Shown here in pieces: positions 45,284 through 54,913 of a stretch of 64,000 nt of DNA; within the stretch, counting starts at the first letter, position 1, and each line of letters opens with the position of its first letter. Below the pieces are notes generated by a model, which saw nothing but the letters and a program-made list of their open reading frames with translations, was not told the DNA's origin and ran no database searches. A program made the position numbers and the translations under genes. This DNA is from GCA-2794515 sp034436155. GTDB taxonomy: Bacteria; Chloroflexota; Anaerolineae; Aggregatilineales; Phototrophicaceae. The stretch is from assembly GCA_034436155.1 (NCBI GenBank), contig DAOTVP010000008.1, positions 1 through 64,000 of the forward strand. Reading direction: 5' to 3'.

Positions 45284-45962
45284 GCTTATACCAAACCCCT
45301 GTACATTCAGGGACGACCACCATTTCTTCTTGACGAACTCGATCCGCCAATTCATCACCAAAGAAGAAGCGGATCAACTTTTCGGCTTCATCTACCGATT
45401 CAAATTTGTAATCGGTGCGAACCCAACGACGTATAAAACCAATACTCTCGATATATTGATAATATTCGGCAAGTTCTGGCGTGGGTGGTGTTGGTCTGCC
45501 ATAACCTGTGCCGAGTGTTTCGATAATCATCATCGTCCCATTCGGGCGGGTGATACGGCGCATCTCTTCGAGCATGGTTTGAATGTGTTTATCCCAATCT
45601 TCAGGATACCAACCAATCGCATGTCCGAATGTCCACCCAGCAACGGTTATATCTGCCGATTCGCTGGCTAAAGGAATAGCATGATTATCGGCAACCGCAT
45701 ATAACACGGAATTTTTGATGGTTGCTTCTAATTGCTGAAGCATGTGAATGTGCAAATCAAACGCGACCACCCGCTTGGCTTGGGTGGCTAACCAACGGGT
45801 TAAACGTCCTGTGCCTGCGCCCAATTCGACAATTTCGAGATTTTTGAGGTGGCGCGTGGTCAGGAAAACATTGGCAACATTGCCAAAAAAATCTTCCCGC
45901 GAGACCAATTGATGGTATAAATCGGCTTGGGATGTGTAAATCGTCTTAAAATGTTCTGACAT
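45276..45962 (-). CDS. class I SAM-dependent methyltransferase
   Basis: A 228-residue Rossmann methyltransferase: SAM motif I IVELGAGTGRLTRWL, motif II acid in VVAFDLHIHML, and post-I AGWTFGH with a Trp/Tyr-rich region near the active site. The C-terminal part has WVRTDYKFES and a charged end. Substrate unknown. It lies between a phosphohexomutase (3 bases upstream) and the GT39-like transferase, so a glycan or lipid methylation role is plausible but not shown. Confidence 0.85.
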   Translation of the reverse strand: MSEHFKTIYTSQADLYHQLVSREDFFGNVANVFLTTRHLKNLEIVELGAGTGRLTRWLATQAKRVVAFDLHIHMLQQLEATIKNSVLYAVADNHAIPLASESADITVAGWTFGHAIGWYPEDWDKHIQTMLEEMRRITRPNGTMMIIETLGTGYGRPTPPTPELAEYYQYIESIGFIRRWVRTDYKFESVDEAEKLIRFFFGDELADRVRQEEMVVVPECTGVWYKHV

Positions 45963-45964
45963 GA

Positions 45965-47380
45965 TTACTCCGAGAACTTTTTGATTTGGGCAATCAATTT
46001 ATCTTGATTAATTTCTGGATGCTTATCCAACAATGCCTTAAAGCGTCCCATATATTCCACAATTTGCGATTTTTCATACGCTTCAAAGCGCAAGGTGATA
46101 GCAGGTTGGGTATTGCTGGCGCGGACTAAGCCCCAGCCATGCTCAAACACGGCACGCGCACCATCGACAGTGATCATCTCATACGATTTCGCCAATTCTT
46201 GTGCGATTTCATCAATGATGGCGAATTTGACATTATCGGGCGCATCGAGGATGATTTCTGGCGTGGCAACCAATTTAGGGATTTCATCAAAAATTTCGGC
46301 GATGGTTTTATCTGTCCCAGAAATAATTTCGAGCGTCTTGAGCGCGACCAACGGCGCATCATCAAAGCCGTAATAATTTTCGCCGATGAACAAGTGACCA
46401 CTCACCTCCCCACCGAGCAACGCGCCAATTTCGCGCATTTTTTGTTTCATCAAACTATGCCCAGATTTCCACATCACAGGCTTGCCACCATAGCGTTTGA
46501 TTTCATCGGGCAAGGCTTGCGAGGCTTTCACATCAAATACCACATAGGAATCGGGATGACGACTCAACAAATCCCGCGCCAACAACGCCAATAAACGGTC
46601 GGCGGCGATATGATGCCCATGATTATCGATAAATCCGCAACGGTCACTATCGCCATCAAACGCCAAGCCCAAATCAGCATTGAGTTCGACCACTTTTGCC
46701 TCTAAATCTTTGGTCATTTCGGGATCTTCAGGATTAGGCAGATGATTCGGATACGTCCCGTCCGATTCGAGATACAAACCATGTACGGTGATGCCCAACT
46801 TTTCGAGCAACGGCGGGATATATGTCCCCGATAAGCCATTGCCCGCATCCAAGACAACCGTCAACGGTTTTTTAATTGTCACCATACTACCGATTTTATC
46901 CATGTGTTTGTGAATCATGTTCAAATCGGTATCGAGAGATCCTTGCCCAACGGCAAACGCATTGGCTTGGATAATCTTGAGCAAATCTTGAATTTGGTCA
47001 CCAGCGAGTGCCAATGTGCCATACGCCATTTTGATACCGTTATAACGGGTATCGAGATGACTGCCCGTAATCATCACACCACCGCCTTTTTCGCCATATT
47101 GAGCGCACGCGAAATAGGTGGTCGGTGTGAGGACTTGCCCAATATCAGTGACATTCATCCCCGTAGAAAGCAACCCTTCTATCATGGCAGATTTGAGCGT
47201 GGTGGATGATGACCGATTATCACAGCCAACAAATACGCGATCTGTGCCAAATTTTTGGGGCAAATATGTGCCAAGTGCCTTGCCAACCGCACGCGACAAA
47301 TCAGGGGTGATTTGGGGCGGGTCGCCGACAACAGTGCCACGAATATCATATTTTCTGAATACAGATGTATCGAAATTCAT
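45965..47380 (-). CDS. phosphomannomutase/phosphoglucomutase
   Basis: A 471-residue alpha-D-phosphohexomutase interconverting hexose-1- and -6-phosphates. The phosphoserine loop reads MITGSHLDTRYNGIK (TGSH where TASH is more common), the metal loop AFDGDSDRCGF, the sugar loop GGEVSGHLF and the phosphate loop RASNTQPAITLRFEA. AAGGAGA precedes ATG 47380. It supplies sugar-1-phosphate for nucleotide sugars, which would fit the glycosyltransferase downstream. Mannose versus glucose preference is undecided. Confidence 0.92.
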   Translation of the reverse strand: MNFDTSVFRKYDIRGTVVGDPPQITPDLSRAVGKALGTYLPQKFGTDRVFVGCDNRSSSTTLKSAMIEGLLSTGMNVTDIGQVLTPTTYFACAQYGEKGGGVMITGSHLDTRYNGIKMAYGTLALAGDQIQDLLKIIQANAFAVGQGSLDTDLNMIHKHMDKIGSMVTIKKPLTVVLDAGNGLSGTYIPPLLEKLGITVHGLYLESDGTYPNHLPNPEDPEMTKDLEAKVVELNADLGLAFDGDSDRCGFIDNHGHHIAADRLLALLARDLLSRHPDSYVVFDVKASQALPDEIKRYGGKPVMWKSGHSLMKQKMREIGALLGGEVSGHLFIGENYYGFDDAPLVALKTLEIISGTDKTIAEIFDEIPKLVATPEIILDAPDNVKFAIIDEIAQELAKSYEMITVDGARAVFEHGWGLVRASNTQPAITLRFEAYEKSQIVEYMGRFKALLDKHPEINQDKLIAQIKKFSE

Positions 47381-47393
47381 CGTGAGGTCTCCT

Positions 47394-47984
47394 TTATTCT
47401 TTACGCGATTCTAAATAAATCTGATACACAGGGGCGGCATTGCGAAACAGTTCCCGTCCCGCATCCAACAAACTCGCCCCGCGCCCTGTGGCTTGATAGG
47501 TCATATTGATAGCCAACATCCGCATTTGGACGCGCACATCGGGCAGTTCTGAGGGTTGATATACCCATAAAATACGCCAATCATCGACAAAAACATTTTG
47601 CGTGGTATGAATCAGGCGATGCAAAATATCGAGCGTGGCTTCATCAAACCATTCGTGGTCTTTATATCCATACGGGCGACGCATCGCATCTACAGGTGAG
47701 CGAAAAATCGTATGATTTTTTTCGACCATCAACCATAATTCACGCAAGACAGCAGGCAAATTGGGGTAATTTTCTACCACTTCACGATGCTTTCCCCACG
47801 ATAACGAGGCGCTCCACGCGATGCCGTGTCCTATCAGAGGATAGGTTTCAACCTGAAGCAACGCATCAGGGCTATGATGGGTGTTGATATACCCCATTGT
47901 CGCCTGCCACGCCGAGAATCCATCATCTGGACGTTTTGGGAATGGGCGGTTCGGTTGAGTTGAAGCTGTTTTATCGTCACTCAC
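47394..47984 (-). CDS. conserved-looking protein, unknown
   Basis: I do not recognise a family. The 196 residues start at GTG 47984 with AGGG nine bases upstream. The N-terminal about 20 residues are Pro/Arg-rich and disordered; the rest is helical with several Trp and His (HHSPDALLQVETYP, SWGKHREVVENYPN, DVRVQMRMLAINMTYQ). No signal or membrane segment. It sits 7 bases after the Clp-like gene and 13 before the hexomutase and so is in one transcription unit. Confidence 0.7.
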   Translation of the reverse strand: MSDDKTASTQPNRPFPKRPDDGFSAWQATMGYINTHHSPDALLQVETYPLIGHGIAWSASLSWGKHREVVENYPNLPAVLRELWLMVEKNHTIFRSPVDAMRRPYGYKDHEWFDEATLDILHRLIHTTQNVFVDDWRILWVYQPSELPDVRVQMRMLAINMTYQATGRGASLLDAGRELFRNAAPVYQIYLESRKE

Positions 47985-47991
47985 GCCACTA

Positions 47992-50235
47992 TCACCCTAT
48001 CGCTATGTCTTTACCATCATATAATGCTTTAAATGTGAGGGTTGCGTCACTCACACTATTGGCATCAATCACCACTTCTGTGCCAACGGGTGGGTTAGTC
48101 TTGAGCAAGAAATCGGCAAGTGGTTCTCGCACACTACGGCGAATGATACGGCGCAACGGGCGCGCCCCATATTCGGGTTCATCATTTTGCCTCATCATCC
48201 ACGCGATGCTGTTATCTGTAAACGTGAGTTTTAAGCCACGTTCTTCTGCCATCTTGTTCTCTTTTTTGAGCAACAGGCGCAAAATTTTGCCCAAATTCGA
48301 CTCATCCAACGCATTGAACATGATCACTTCGTCTAACCGATTGAGAAATTCGGGTCTGAACCACGAGCGCACATCGTCCATCGCTTCTTCGCGGGCATCA
48401 TCATCAATGACAGGCACAGCGAGGGCTTGTGATCCTAAATTGCTGGTGAGGATGATGACCGTCTCGCTGAAATTGGTCGGATTACCCCGTCCATCAGTCA
48501 GACGACCCTCTTCGATGACCTGTAATAAGATGTCCATGATGCGCGGATGGGCTTTTTCGACCTCATCGAATAACACGATAATATATGGTTGTTGGCGTAC
48601 CCGTTCTGTGAGTTGACCGCCCGCCTCGCTATCCACATAACCACTCGGTGAACCAATCAACCGATTGAGGCTCGATTCGTCCTTAAATTCAGACATATCC
48701 AATGGCAACATCGCGTCTTCTGTGCCGAACATGAATTCCGCCAGCGCCTTCGCTAATTCCGATTTACCAACACCTGTCGGACCTAAAAATAAAAATGCAC
48801 CGATAGGGCGTTTTGAATCTTTAAGACCAACACGCGCCGTCTTAATGGCACGACTGACCGCCATCACGGCGTTATCTTGCCCGATGATACGTTCTTTGAG
48901 ATGGTCTTCCATGTGGGCATAACGCAGGCGTTCATCTTCACCGAGCTTATTCACAGGGATGCCCGTCATTTGGCTGGCGGTGATGGTAATATCTTCGACA
49001 TCCAAAATATGATCACGCGCTTCAGGCTTGAAGGCTAAATTTTCTTGTTTGCTCATATTGACCATCGCCGCAGTGCGATGTAGCAATTGTTCGGCGCTGA
49101 GGGGCAACGGTGTAGCAGACATGTAGCGTTTTGCCAAGCGCGATGCCAGTGATAACGCATCGGGCATAATCTCGATATCATAATCGGCTTCGAGGTGTGA
49201 TTTGCGAATACTCAACATCTCGACAGTTTCTTCGATAGACGGTTCTGGGACGCGCACAATCTGGCTATTTTCGGTGATGGCGCTCACACCGGCAAGGCGT
49301 TGGTTATATTCGAGTTCGGTGGTCGAGACGATGATCACGGGGTCATCGCTCAGAAAGGCTTTCTGAATCATCGGCGTGGCTTTAGAAAATTCGGCTTTAA
49401 TCGGTCCGCCAAAAAACCGATGAATATGTGGTATGAATAAAATACCACCTGTGGCTTTGCTCAAGCCTGCCCGTACCGCTTTTTGGTCGTTATCGAGTAA
49501 TGCCACTTCATCAATTTGCACCAGATTATTCAGTCCACTCGGACCCTTCCCCTCCGCCATGAGCAATGCCAAGCTATAAGCGAGGGTGCGCTTGCCCACA
49601 CCATCGGGTCCGATGAGGATCACATGCCGTTTGACCGATTGCGAGATGATATTGATAATATGACGCAACAGGTCTTCACGGAAATAGACCGCTTTTAACG
49701 TCCCCGATTTGGCATCTGCCACAAAATCTTGGGTTGTGCCATCGGGACGACGGCGGATACTGCTATAATCCATCACAATATCTTGAATCGCTTTGGGTGT
49801 GATACCATGTTGGCGCAAAATGCCACTGGTACTCATGGCGCTTTCGCTAAGGACGGCTAACAGATGATCGGTATCTACGCGCACTTCATCCTGCGAATTT
49901 GCCAAACTGAGCGCATCGTCTATAAGGATAATCGTCTGACGCGAGAGTGATACCGTCTGGTTGCCCTGTGCGACAAAATCTAAATTCCCGCTTTGATCGC
50001 GACGACTTTCAATCGCCAATTCAACTTGTTTATCAAGCCGTTCTAAATCTACTCCGCGATTGGTCTTAAAGATCTCAAATAACCGATGCGCCGCGGTATT
50101 TTGTTGACGCAACAATGCCAAGAGCAACAATTCGGGCATGATTGTGTCTTTGCGAAATTGTTTTTTGAATTGTGCCGCAGAATTTAATGCCCCTACGACA
50201 TCCTTTGAAAGCAAATCTGGGTTCAGTGTCCCCAT
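47992..50235 (-). CDS. Clp/Hsp100 AAA+ protein with degenerate first ATPase domain
   Basis: A 747-residue ClpA/ClpC-type protein: N-terminal Clp repeat domain (5-155), first AAA+ (about 180-395), short linker, second AAA+ (about 440-740). The second module is complete: Walker A GPTGVGKS (485-492), LFDEVEKAHP, sensor TSNLG, arginine region FRPEFLNRLDE and YGARPLRR. The first is altered: GPDGVGKRT has Arg where the Thr/Ser should be (209-217), and the Walker B that should read LFIDEIH reads LFIPHIH (267-272). Between sensor 1 and FRPEFLNR there is no IGF/LGF-type ClpP loop, so ClpP binding is doubtful, and there is no ClpB middle domain. Probably a specialised unfoldase. Confidence 0.85.
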   Translation of the reverse strand: MGTLNPDLLSKDVVGALNSAAQFKKQFRKDTIMPELLLLALLRQQNTAAHRLFEIFKTNRGVDLERLDKQVELAIESRRDQSGNLDFVAQGNQTVSLSRQTIILIDDALSLANSQDEVRVDTDHLLAVLSESAMSTSGILRQHGITPKAIQDIVMDYSSIRRRPDGTTQDFVADAKSGTLKAVYFREDLLRHIINIISQSVKRHVILIGPDGVGKRTLAYSLALLMAEGKGPSGLNNLVQIDEVALLDNDQKAVRAGLSKATGGILFIPHIHRFFGGPIKAEFSKATPMIQKAFLSDDPVIIVSTTELEYNQRLAGVSAITENSQIVRVPEPSIEETVEMLSIRKSHLEADYDIEIMPDALSLASRLAKRYMSATPLPLSAEQLLHRTAAMVNMSKQENLAFKPEARDHILDVEDITITASQMTGIPVNKLGEDERLRYAHMEDHLKERIIGQDNAVMAVSRAIKTARVGLKDSKRPIGAFLFLGPTGVGKSELAKALAEFMFGTEDAMLPLDMSEFKDESSLNRLIGSPSGYVDSEAGGQLTERVRQQPYIIVLFDEVEKAHPRIMDILLQVIEEGRLTDGRGNPTNFSETVIILTSNLGSQALAVPVIDDDAREEAMDDVRSWFRPEFLNRLDEVIMFNALDESNLGKILRLLLKKENKMAEERGLKLTFTDNSIAWMMRQNDEPEYGARPLRRIIRRSVREPLADFLLKTNPPVGTEVVIDANSVSDATLTFKALYDGKDIAIG

Positions 50236-50311
50236 AATCTCACCATCTATCCTTGAAAATTGTTATGTCTATAAAGGTATCGTGAATTTGCTCGTATCGC
50301 AAGTGAATTTA

Positions 50312-52003
50312 TTACGGTCTCGATAGATTAACCGCCAACGTGCCTAATGCGGGTGATGCACCCAGCAAAATCCGACACGCAGACCACACACCATCATCTT
50401 GCGGTCCGTATGTGACAACATACCCACCCACTTGCGGGAATAAATCAACATCATACGGCGAATACAAGGCAACAGCTATCGTCTTTTCGGGTGGGAGCGC
50501 ATTAATGAGTCGCGCCTGTGCGGTGATTTCGATGGCGTTACGGGTGAATACCACCACTTTATCTACCCGTGTGGATAATCCCACCGCCGATTGTATCTCA
50601 TCGCGGGTTGGTATATTGCTAATCGGCAACCACTGAATAGACGGGTGATACTCGCCACACGCACGGGTGATAAGTGTGCGTTGTCCGGGATAGATGATAG
50701 CAACACGATCATCTGGGGTTATCGGCAAGTGTTGATAGGTATCATACGCCACCGTGACCCCCGCATCAAAGACTTGTGGCAACAAATCGGGTGTATTCGC
50801 GGATTGAATACGCACATTTGCATCGTTAGAATCGAGCGGTTGCCAATCGAGCAAACCATAATCGGCTTTGGCAGATAAAATTCGGTATACCGATTCATCG
50901 ATGCGTGCTTCATCAATCCGACCATTGTTCACAGCATCCAAAACGCCTTGCATGGCGACCATTTGCAATCGTTCACTAAAGCCTGTGCCATATACGACTA
51001 AATCTATACCTGCTAAAATAGCGCGGATTGCCGCCTCATCGGGCGCATAACGGGCTTCTATAGCATCCATATCCATCGCATCGGTCATGATGATGCCATT
51101 ATACCCCAATTCTTGGCGCAATAACCCTGTAACCACGTTGTACGAGAGGGTTGCAGGCGTTTCGGTCTCATCAAACGCAGTGAACCAAATATGCGCCACC
51201 ATCACCGCCGCGACATCGGCATTGATAGCATACACAAACGGGATAATTTCTCGATTCAACAAAAAATCACGACTATGGGTGATTTTCGGCAACGTCAGGT
51301 GTGAATCTTCGAGCGTATCACCATGTCCCGGAAAATGTTTGACAGTTGCCAATACCCCACCCGATTGCATTCCGTCAATGTAATGGGTCAGCATCCGCCC
51401 GACCAAATCGGGGATAAACCCAGGTGAACGCCTGCCGATGACAGTATTGGCGCGGTTGGTGTCTAAATCGGCGACAGGCGCGAGGTTCATATTCACCCCA
51501 ACGGCGCGGATTTCGGTCGCCATCGCTTGCCCCATGCGATATTGCAAATCGGGATTATCCGTTGCCGTCACCAACGCAATCGGGGGCAGTTCGGTGAACC
51601 CGTCTCGCATCCGCATAATCCAACCACCCTCTTGGTCAGTGGCGATGAATAACGGAATTGCTCCCACATCCGCCATTGTCTGTTGATATTCATTGACGAC
51701 TCGTGTTGTACCTGCGGGGTTGCTGATGTTGTTATCGAATAACACCACCCCCGCAGGTTGCCACATTTGAAGCATCTCGCGTCCCACAAAACTCACCCCT
51801 TCACCATACGTATGCACCATGAACATCTGCCCCACTTTTTGTTGAAGTGTCATCTGATCTATGCGGGCTTGGATAGGATCGGATTGGGATGATGCAGAAA
51901 TAGCAAATGTGCCTATTATCATCAAAAACAATACAGCCACACATACTCGTAAGGGTGCAACATGTTGCGCCCTTACAAACATCATAAGATATATTCGTAT
52001 CAT
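50312..52003 (-). CDS. exported GH3 beta-N-acetylglucosaminidase (NagZ-like)
   Basis: A 563-residue glycoside hydrolase family 3 enzyme. An N-terminal hydrophobic stretch (20-36, VCVAVLFLMIIGTFAIS) acts as signal or anchor. The motifs are KHFPGHGDT (222-230), the NagZ-specific acid/base dyad DSH (233-235), and nucleophile Asp308 in MTDAMDM. A C-terminal about 200-residue GH3_C-like domain follows. It probably removes GlcNAc from muropeptides or cell wall outside the membrane, unlike the cytoplasmic enzyme of Gram-negatives. It overlaps the Asp-box protein gene by 4 bp. Confidence 0.9.
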   Translation of the reverse strand: MIRIYLMMFVRAQHVAPLRVCVAVLFLMIIGTFAISASSQSDPIQARIDQMTLQQKVGQMFMVHTYGEGVSFVGREMLQMWQPAGVVLFDNNISNPAGTTRVVNEYQQTMADVGAIPLFIATDQEGGWIMRMRDGFTELPPIALVTATDNPDLQYRMGQAMATEIRAVGVNMNLAPVADLDTNRANTVIGRRSPGFIPDLVGRMLTHYIDGMQSGGVLATVKHFPGHGDTLEDSHLTLPKITHSRDFLLNREIIPFVYAINADVAAVMVAHIWFTAFDETETPATLSYNVVTGLLRQELGYNGIIMTDAMDMDAIEARYAPDEAAIRAILAGIDLVVYGTGFSERLQMVAMQGVLDAVNNGRIDEARIDESVYRILSAKADYGLLDWQPLDSNDANVRIQSANTPDLLPQVFDAGVTVAYDTYQHLPITPDDRVAIIYPGQRTLITRACGEYHPSIQWLPISNIPTRDEIQSAVGLSTRVDKVVVFTRNAIEITAQARLINALPPEKTIAVALYSPYDVDLFPQVGGYVVTYGPQDDGVWSACRILLGASPALGTLAVNLSRP

Positions 52004-52677
52004 TCAATCTCCCGCAAAAAAGTCGCCCCACCATCGGTTGTGGTATAACGGACAACATCATTTTGGAATGCTGTACCACGTCGCTCTTCTAAGATAACAG
52101 ACCATGTTTGGTCATTATTAAACTCGGCTTCGATAGGGTCGCATCCGCCGATTTGCGGATTGAGCGTATAGGCGCTCAAAATTTGTCGCCATGTTTTTCC
52201 GCCATCATCCGACATCAAGACGAATGTCTGAGCATCATCACGTAGGCGGGCTTGGATGGGATAACGCACAATTTGTAGGGTCAATCTGGGCGATAAGCGG
52301 TAATCTTCGCAAATGACAATCGGCGCAACGACACGCCCCATATCCAAAAAATGTCCTGTGCCGATGAATAACATATTCGCGCCGATGAGCGTTGTGACGA
52401 GTATCAACATCGGATAGCGCCTACCCCGCCAGAGTTGCCATATCGCCCATAACAATGCGGTGATGCCAATAAACAACATGACTAAAAAGAGCGGGGTTAT
52501 CGCCAAAAGACTCAGCGTAAGCGGGTAAAAAATTCCCAAAAAGAGCGCAAAAAATCGCTTGGTAAAATAGGCAAATGAAAATGTGAAGTGGTGTGCAGGA
52601 GAAAATGCCACCGCCACCAAAATCGTGATGAGTATCCCCAAAACAATCCAAAAACCATACTGTCTGATGTATTTCAT
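52000..52677 (-). CDS. membrane protein with C-terminal Asp-box (BNR-like) repeats
   Basis: A 225-residue protein. Three hydrophobic segments occupy about residues 9-30, 43-80 (two close) and 90-110. The C-terminal about 100 residues carry two Asp-box-like motifs, SDDGGKTW and TTDGGATF, which in sialidases and photosystem assembly factors form beta-propeller turns. Two blades are too few for a full propeller, so it may be a fragment or may oligomerise. Coupled by ATGA to the GH3 gene and by 4-bp overlap to the esterase-CapA gene; function unknown. Confidence 0.78.
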   Translation of the reverse strand: MKYIRQYGFWIVLGILITILVAVAFSPAHHFTFSFAYFTKRFFALFLGIFYPLTLSLLAITPLFLVMLFIGITALLWAIWQLWRGRRYPMLILVTTLIGANMLFIGTGHFLDMGRVVAPIVICEDYRLSPRLTLQIVRYPIQARLRDDAQTFVLMSDDGGKTWRQILSAYTLNPQIGGCDPIEAEFNNDQTWSVILEERRGTAFQNDVVRYTTTDGGATFLREIE

Positions 52678-54899
52678 GATGAAAAAATCCCGTTTTGAAT
52701 GAGGATGAGATGCAAAAAGTTAAGCCGTTCATCTGCTGTCATCGGACGCGGTTGTCCTTGCCCTTCGATTAGGATAGGATATAAATCTACAAAGTGCAAG
52801 CGCCCTTCATAGATAAAAAGTTGGTCTATAAAAGCCCGTTTGCCCGCAAAAAATTCTTGGTCAAAGAAAAAGTTGCCTAGTCCGTAATGGATGAACGATT
52901 CGCGGGTTTGGTCTATGGGATAAAATTCCATCGATTGCGGAAAATGGGCTTGTGAACCCAGCACCACATCCGCGCCGAGCGATGCCAATAACCGAAAATC
53001 GCTTCGATGTTGTGCGGTCGGCTGATATTGGTCAAATTCCCAATATTGCACCGATAGGATCACCAGATCTACGGTTTGTCTGAGTTCAGAAATCGCCGTC
53101 CGTAACCATTCTAGGTTACATTCTGCCGCGCCAGGGCGAATACCGCCCGTCAGATTGGCATCTTCATTGACTAACGCATAATATGGACCCGCCCAATTGC
53201 AGGCTATCATGCCGATGCGGTTGCCGTTATGGTCAATCGTATACGGTGCGCGTGCCTCATCCAATGTGCGACCACCGCCAATGACAGTCATATCGTTATC
53301 GGCATACCAATCAAGCGTATTCAAATAGGGATCATAACCGTAATCGTTGTTATGATTGCCCGTCAATTCGATTATGTCTGCACCTAATAAACGCAACACC
53401 TCAAAATGTGCTGGCTTGCTACAAAAACTCATCACGCCCATGCCCGCACGGGGGCAATCATCCACAATCGAGACTTCGTTGCTGATATGCAAAAAGTCGG
53501 CTTGTTCGATATAGGGTAAAATGGCAGATACCGCCCATTCTACGCCGTTAGTATCCAATGCCGTCCTCGTATCACGAGTCAGCGCCGTGACCCCCGTCAT
53601 CAGCACACGGGTTAAACGCGATGGATAAAAATTCGGCGTAGCGACATCTCGAAAGGCAAATGGATAACGATCGAGTTGGTCTAGCGGATGTAATTCGTCT
53701 ACCATCAATACCCGATAACGTGGAATAAGTTGGTCGAATGGCAACAATGTGAATAATCGTCCATCACGCCAGAGGGTGTTATACAAAGCATCAGCAGGCA
53801 CAATTTGCACCCCAACAGGAATTTCAATGCCGAGTGTCACCAGTTGCGTGGCGGTTGTATCGCTCAATACTAACATTGAATCGAGTAACCCCGCTTGGAT
53901 GGTGCGTAAACGGGCGCTTTCGATATTACTTTGGGTGCTGTTAAATCCAACCACAGGCAAAAATAAAGCGATACCCATTTCTGGTGTTGATGGGACAAGA
54001 TTGTCGGGCGGGCGCGGGGTGTTGGTCATGAAAATAGCAGGTTGGGCGGGTAATATACCCAAATCTACGGCGAGTGTGGCTTGGGGGGATGGTGTATGAG
54101 TGATGCTATCGGCATAAAATTGAATATATTCCGCCACATGTGCCGACCAATAAATGTTATTATGTTCGCCTGTCGGATGGATGATATAGGTGTATGGCAC
54201 ACCCCGTTGGGCGAGGCGCTCATCCATCATATCTAATCCGGGCGCGGCATAGTCATTCGCACCACGATCCAACCATAAGCGCATCGTCTCGATATTCGGC
54301 GCAGATAGGGCTAAATCCAACGGATTGGCTTCTGGAGGGGCGTGGAATCGATCAAAAAAGGCGCTATGCCCACCAATAGCATTGAACAAATCGGGGCGGC
54401 GTAACCCAATTTGATACGCCCAAAATCCACCTCTGGAAATACCGCCGATGGCACGCGCCTCTTTTCGGGCATCAATACGATAGAGGCTTTCGACCAATGG
54501 CATGAGGGTATCTAAGAACACATTTCCCCACGAATCAAATCCGAAGCGATTTTCGTTGGCAATCCAATTGCCAAATGGCAACACAACAATCATTGGAGGC
54601 AAAACACCACGCGAAATGGCATCATCCAAATAGGTTTGTAACCCCAAACGTAACCAATGATTATCATCCTCATTCGAGCCGTGCATGAGGTATATCACAG
54701 GGTAGGTTTGGGCAGTTTGGTCATAACAAGAAGGCAAATAAATGGTGTACACCATGCGTGTCTGGATGACATTGGCGTAATAATTGGGGCGTTCTGTGCG
54801 CCCAGTTGATTCGGTACAAGGCAGTTGTGTCTGAGAGGATGTCGCCGAAAAGCTGATAGCACCTAAAAAAAACAATAAACATAGTATAGCTAATCGCAA
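52674..54899 (-). CDS. exported fusion: esterase D-like hydrolase + CapA-like metallophosphatase
   Basis: A 741-residue exported protein. Start is TTG 54899 with AGAGG six bases upstream, followed by a signal peptide (LAILCLLFFLGAISFSATS). Residues about 40-270 are an esterase of the EstD/feruloyl type: YLMHGSNEDDNHW and nucleophile Ser155 in GGISRGGFW, with His in HPTGEHNNIYW. After a linker (270-430), the rest resembles CapA/PGA_cap metallophosphatases: SNEVSIVDD, LTGNHNNDYGYD, GSQAHFPQ and HYGLGNFFFDQ. I know both domains separately; this order in one chain is unusual. Possibly a cell-envelope polymer modifier, by inference. Confidence 0.85.
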   Translation of the reverse strand: MRLAILCLLFFLGAISFSATSSQTQLPCTESTGRTERPNYYANVIQTRMVYTIYLPSCYDQTAQTYPVIYLMHGSNEDDNHWLRLGLQTYLDDAISRGVLPPMIVVLPFGNWIANENRFGFDSWGNVFLDTLMPLVESLYRIDARKEARAIGGISRGGFWAYQIGLRRPDLFNAIGGHSAFFDRFHAPPEANPLDLALSAPNIETMRLWLDRGANDYAAPGLDMMDERLAQRGVPYTYIIHPTGEHNNIYWSAHVAEYIQFYADSITHTPSPQATLAVDLGILPAQPAIFMTNTPRPPDNLVPSTPEMGIALFLPVVGFNSTQSNIESARLRTIQAGLLDSMLVLSDTTATQLVTLGIEIPVGVQIVPADALYNTLWRDGRLFTLLPFDQLIPRYRVLMVDELHPLDQLDRYPFAFRDVATPNFYPSRLTRVLMTGVTALTRDTRTALDTNGVEWAVSAILPYIEQADFLHISNEVSIVDDCPRAGMGVMSFCSKPAHFEVLRLLGADIIELTGNHNNDYGYDPYLNTLDWYADNDMTVIGGGRTLDEARAPYTIDHNGNRIGMIACNWAGPYYALVNEDANLTGGIRPGAAECNLEWLRTAISELRQTVDLVILSVQYWEFDQYQPTAQHRSDFRLLASLGADVVLGSQAHFPQSMEFYPIDQTRESFIHYGLGNFFFDQEFFAGKRAFIDQLFIYEGRLHFVDLYPILIEGQGQPRPMTADERLNFLHLILIQNGIFSS

Positions 54900-54913
54900 A
54901 ATTGACCTCTTCC

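Noticed and set aside
45284..45361. Earlier start for the GT39-like protein
   Set aside because: It lies inside the methyltransferase gene; ATG 45283 has an upstream AGGGG and a short overlap like its neighbours.
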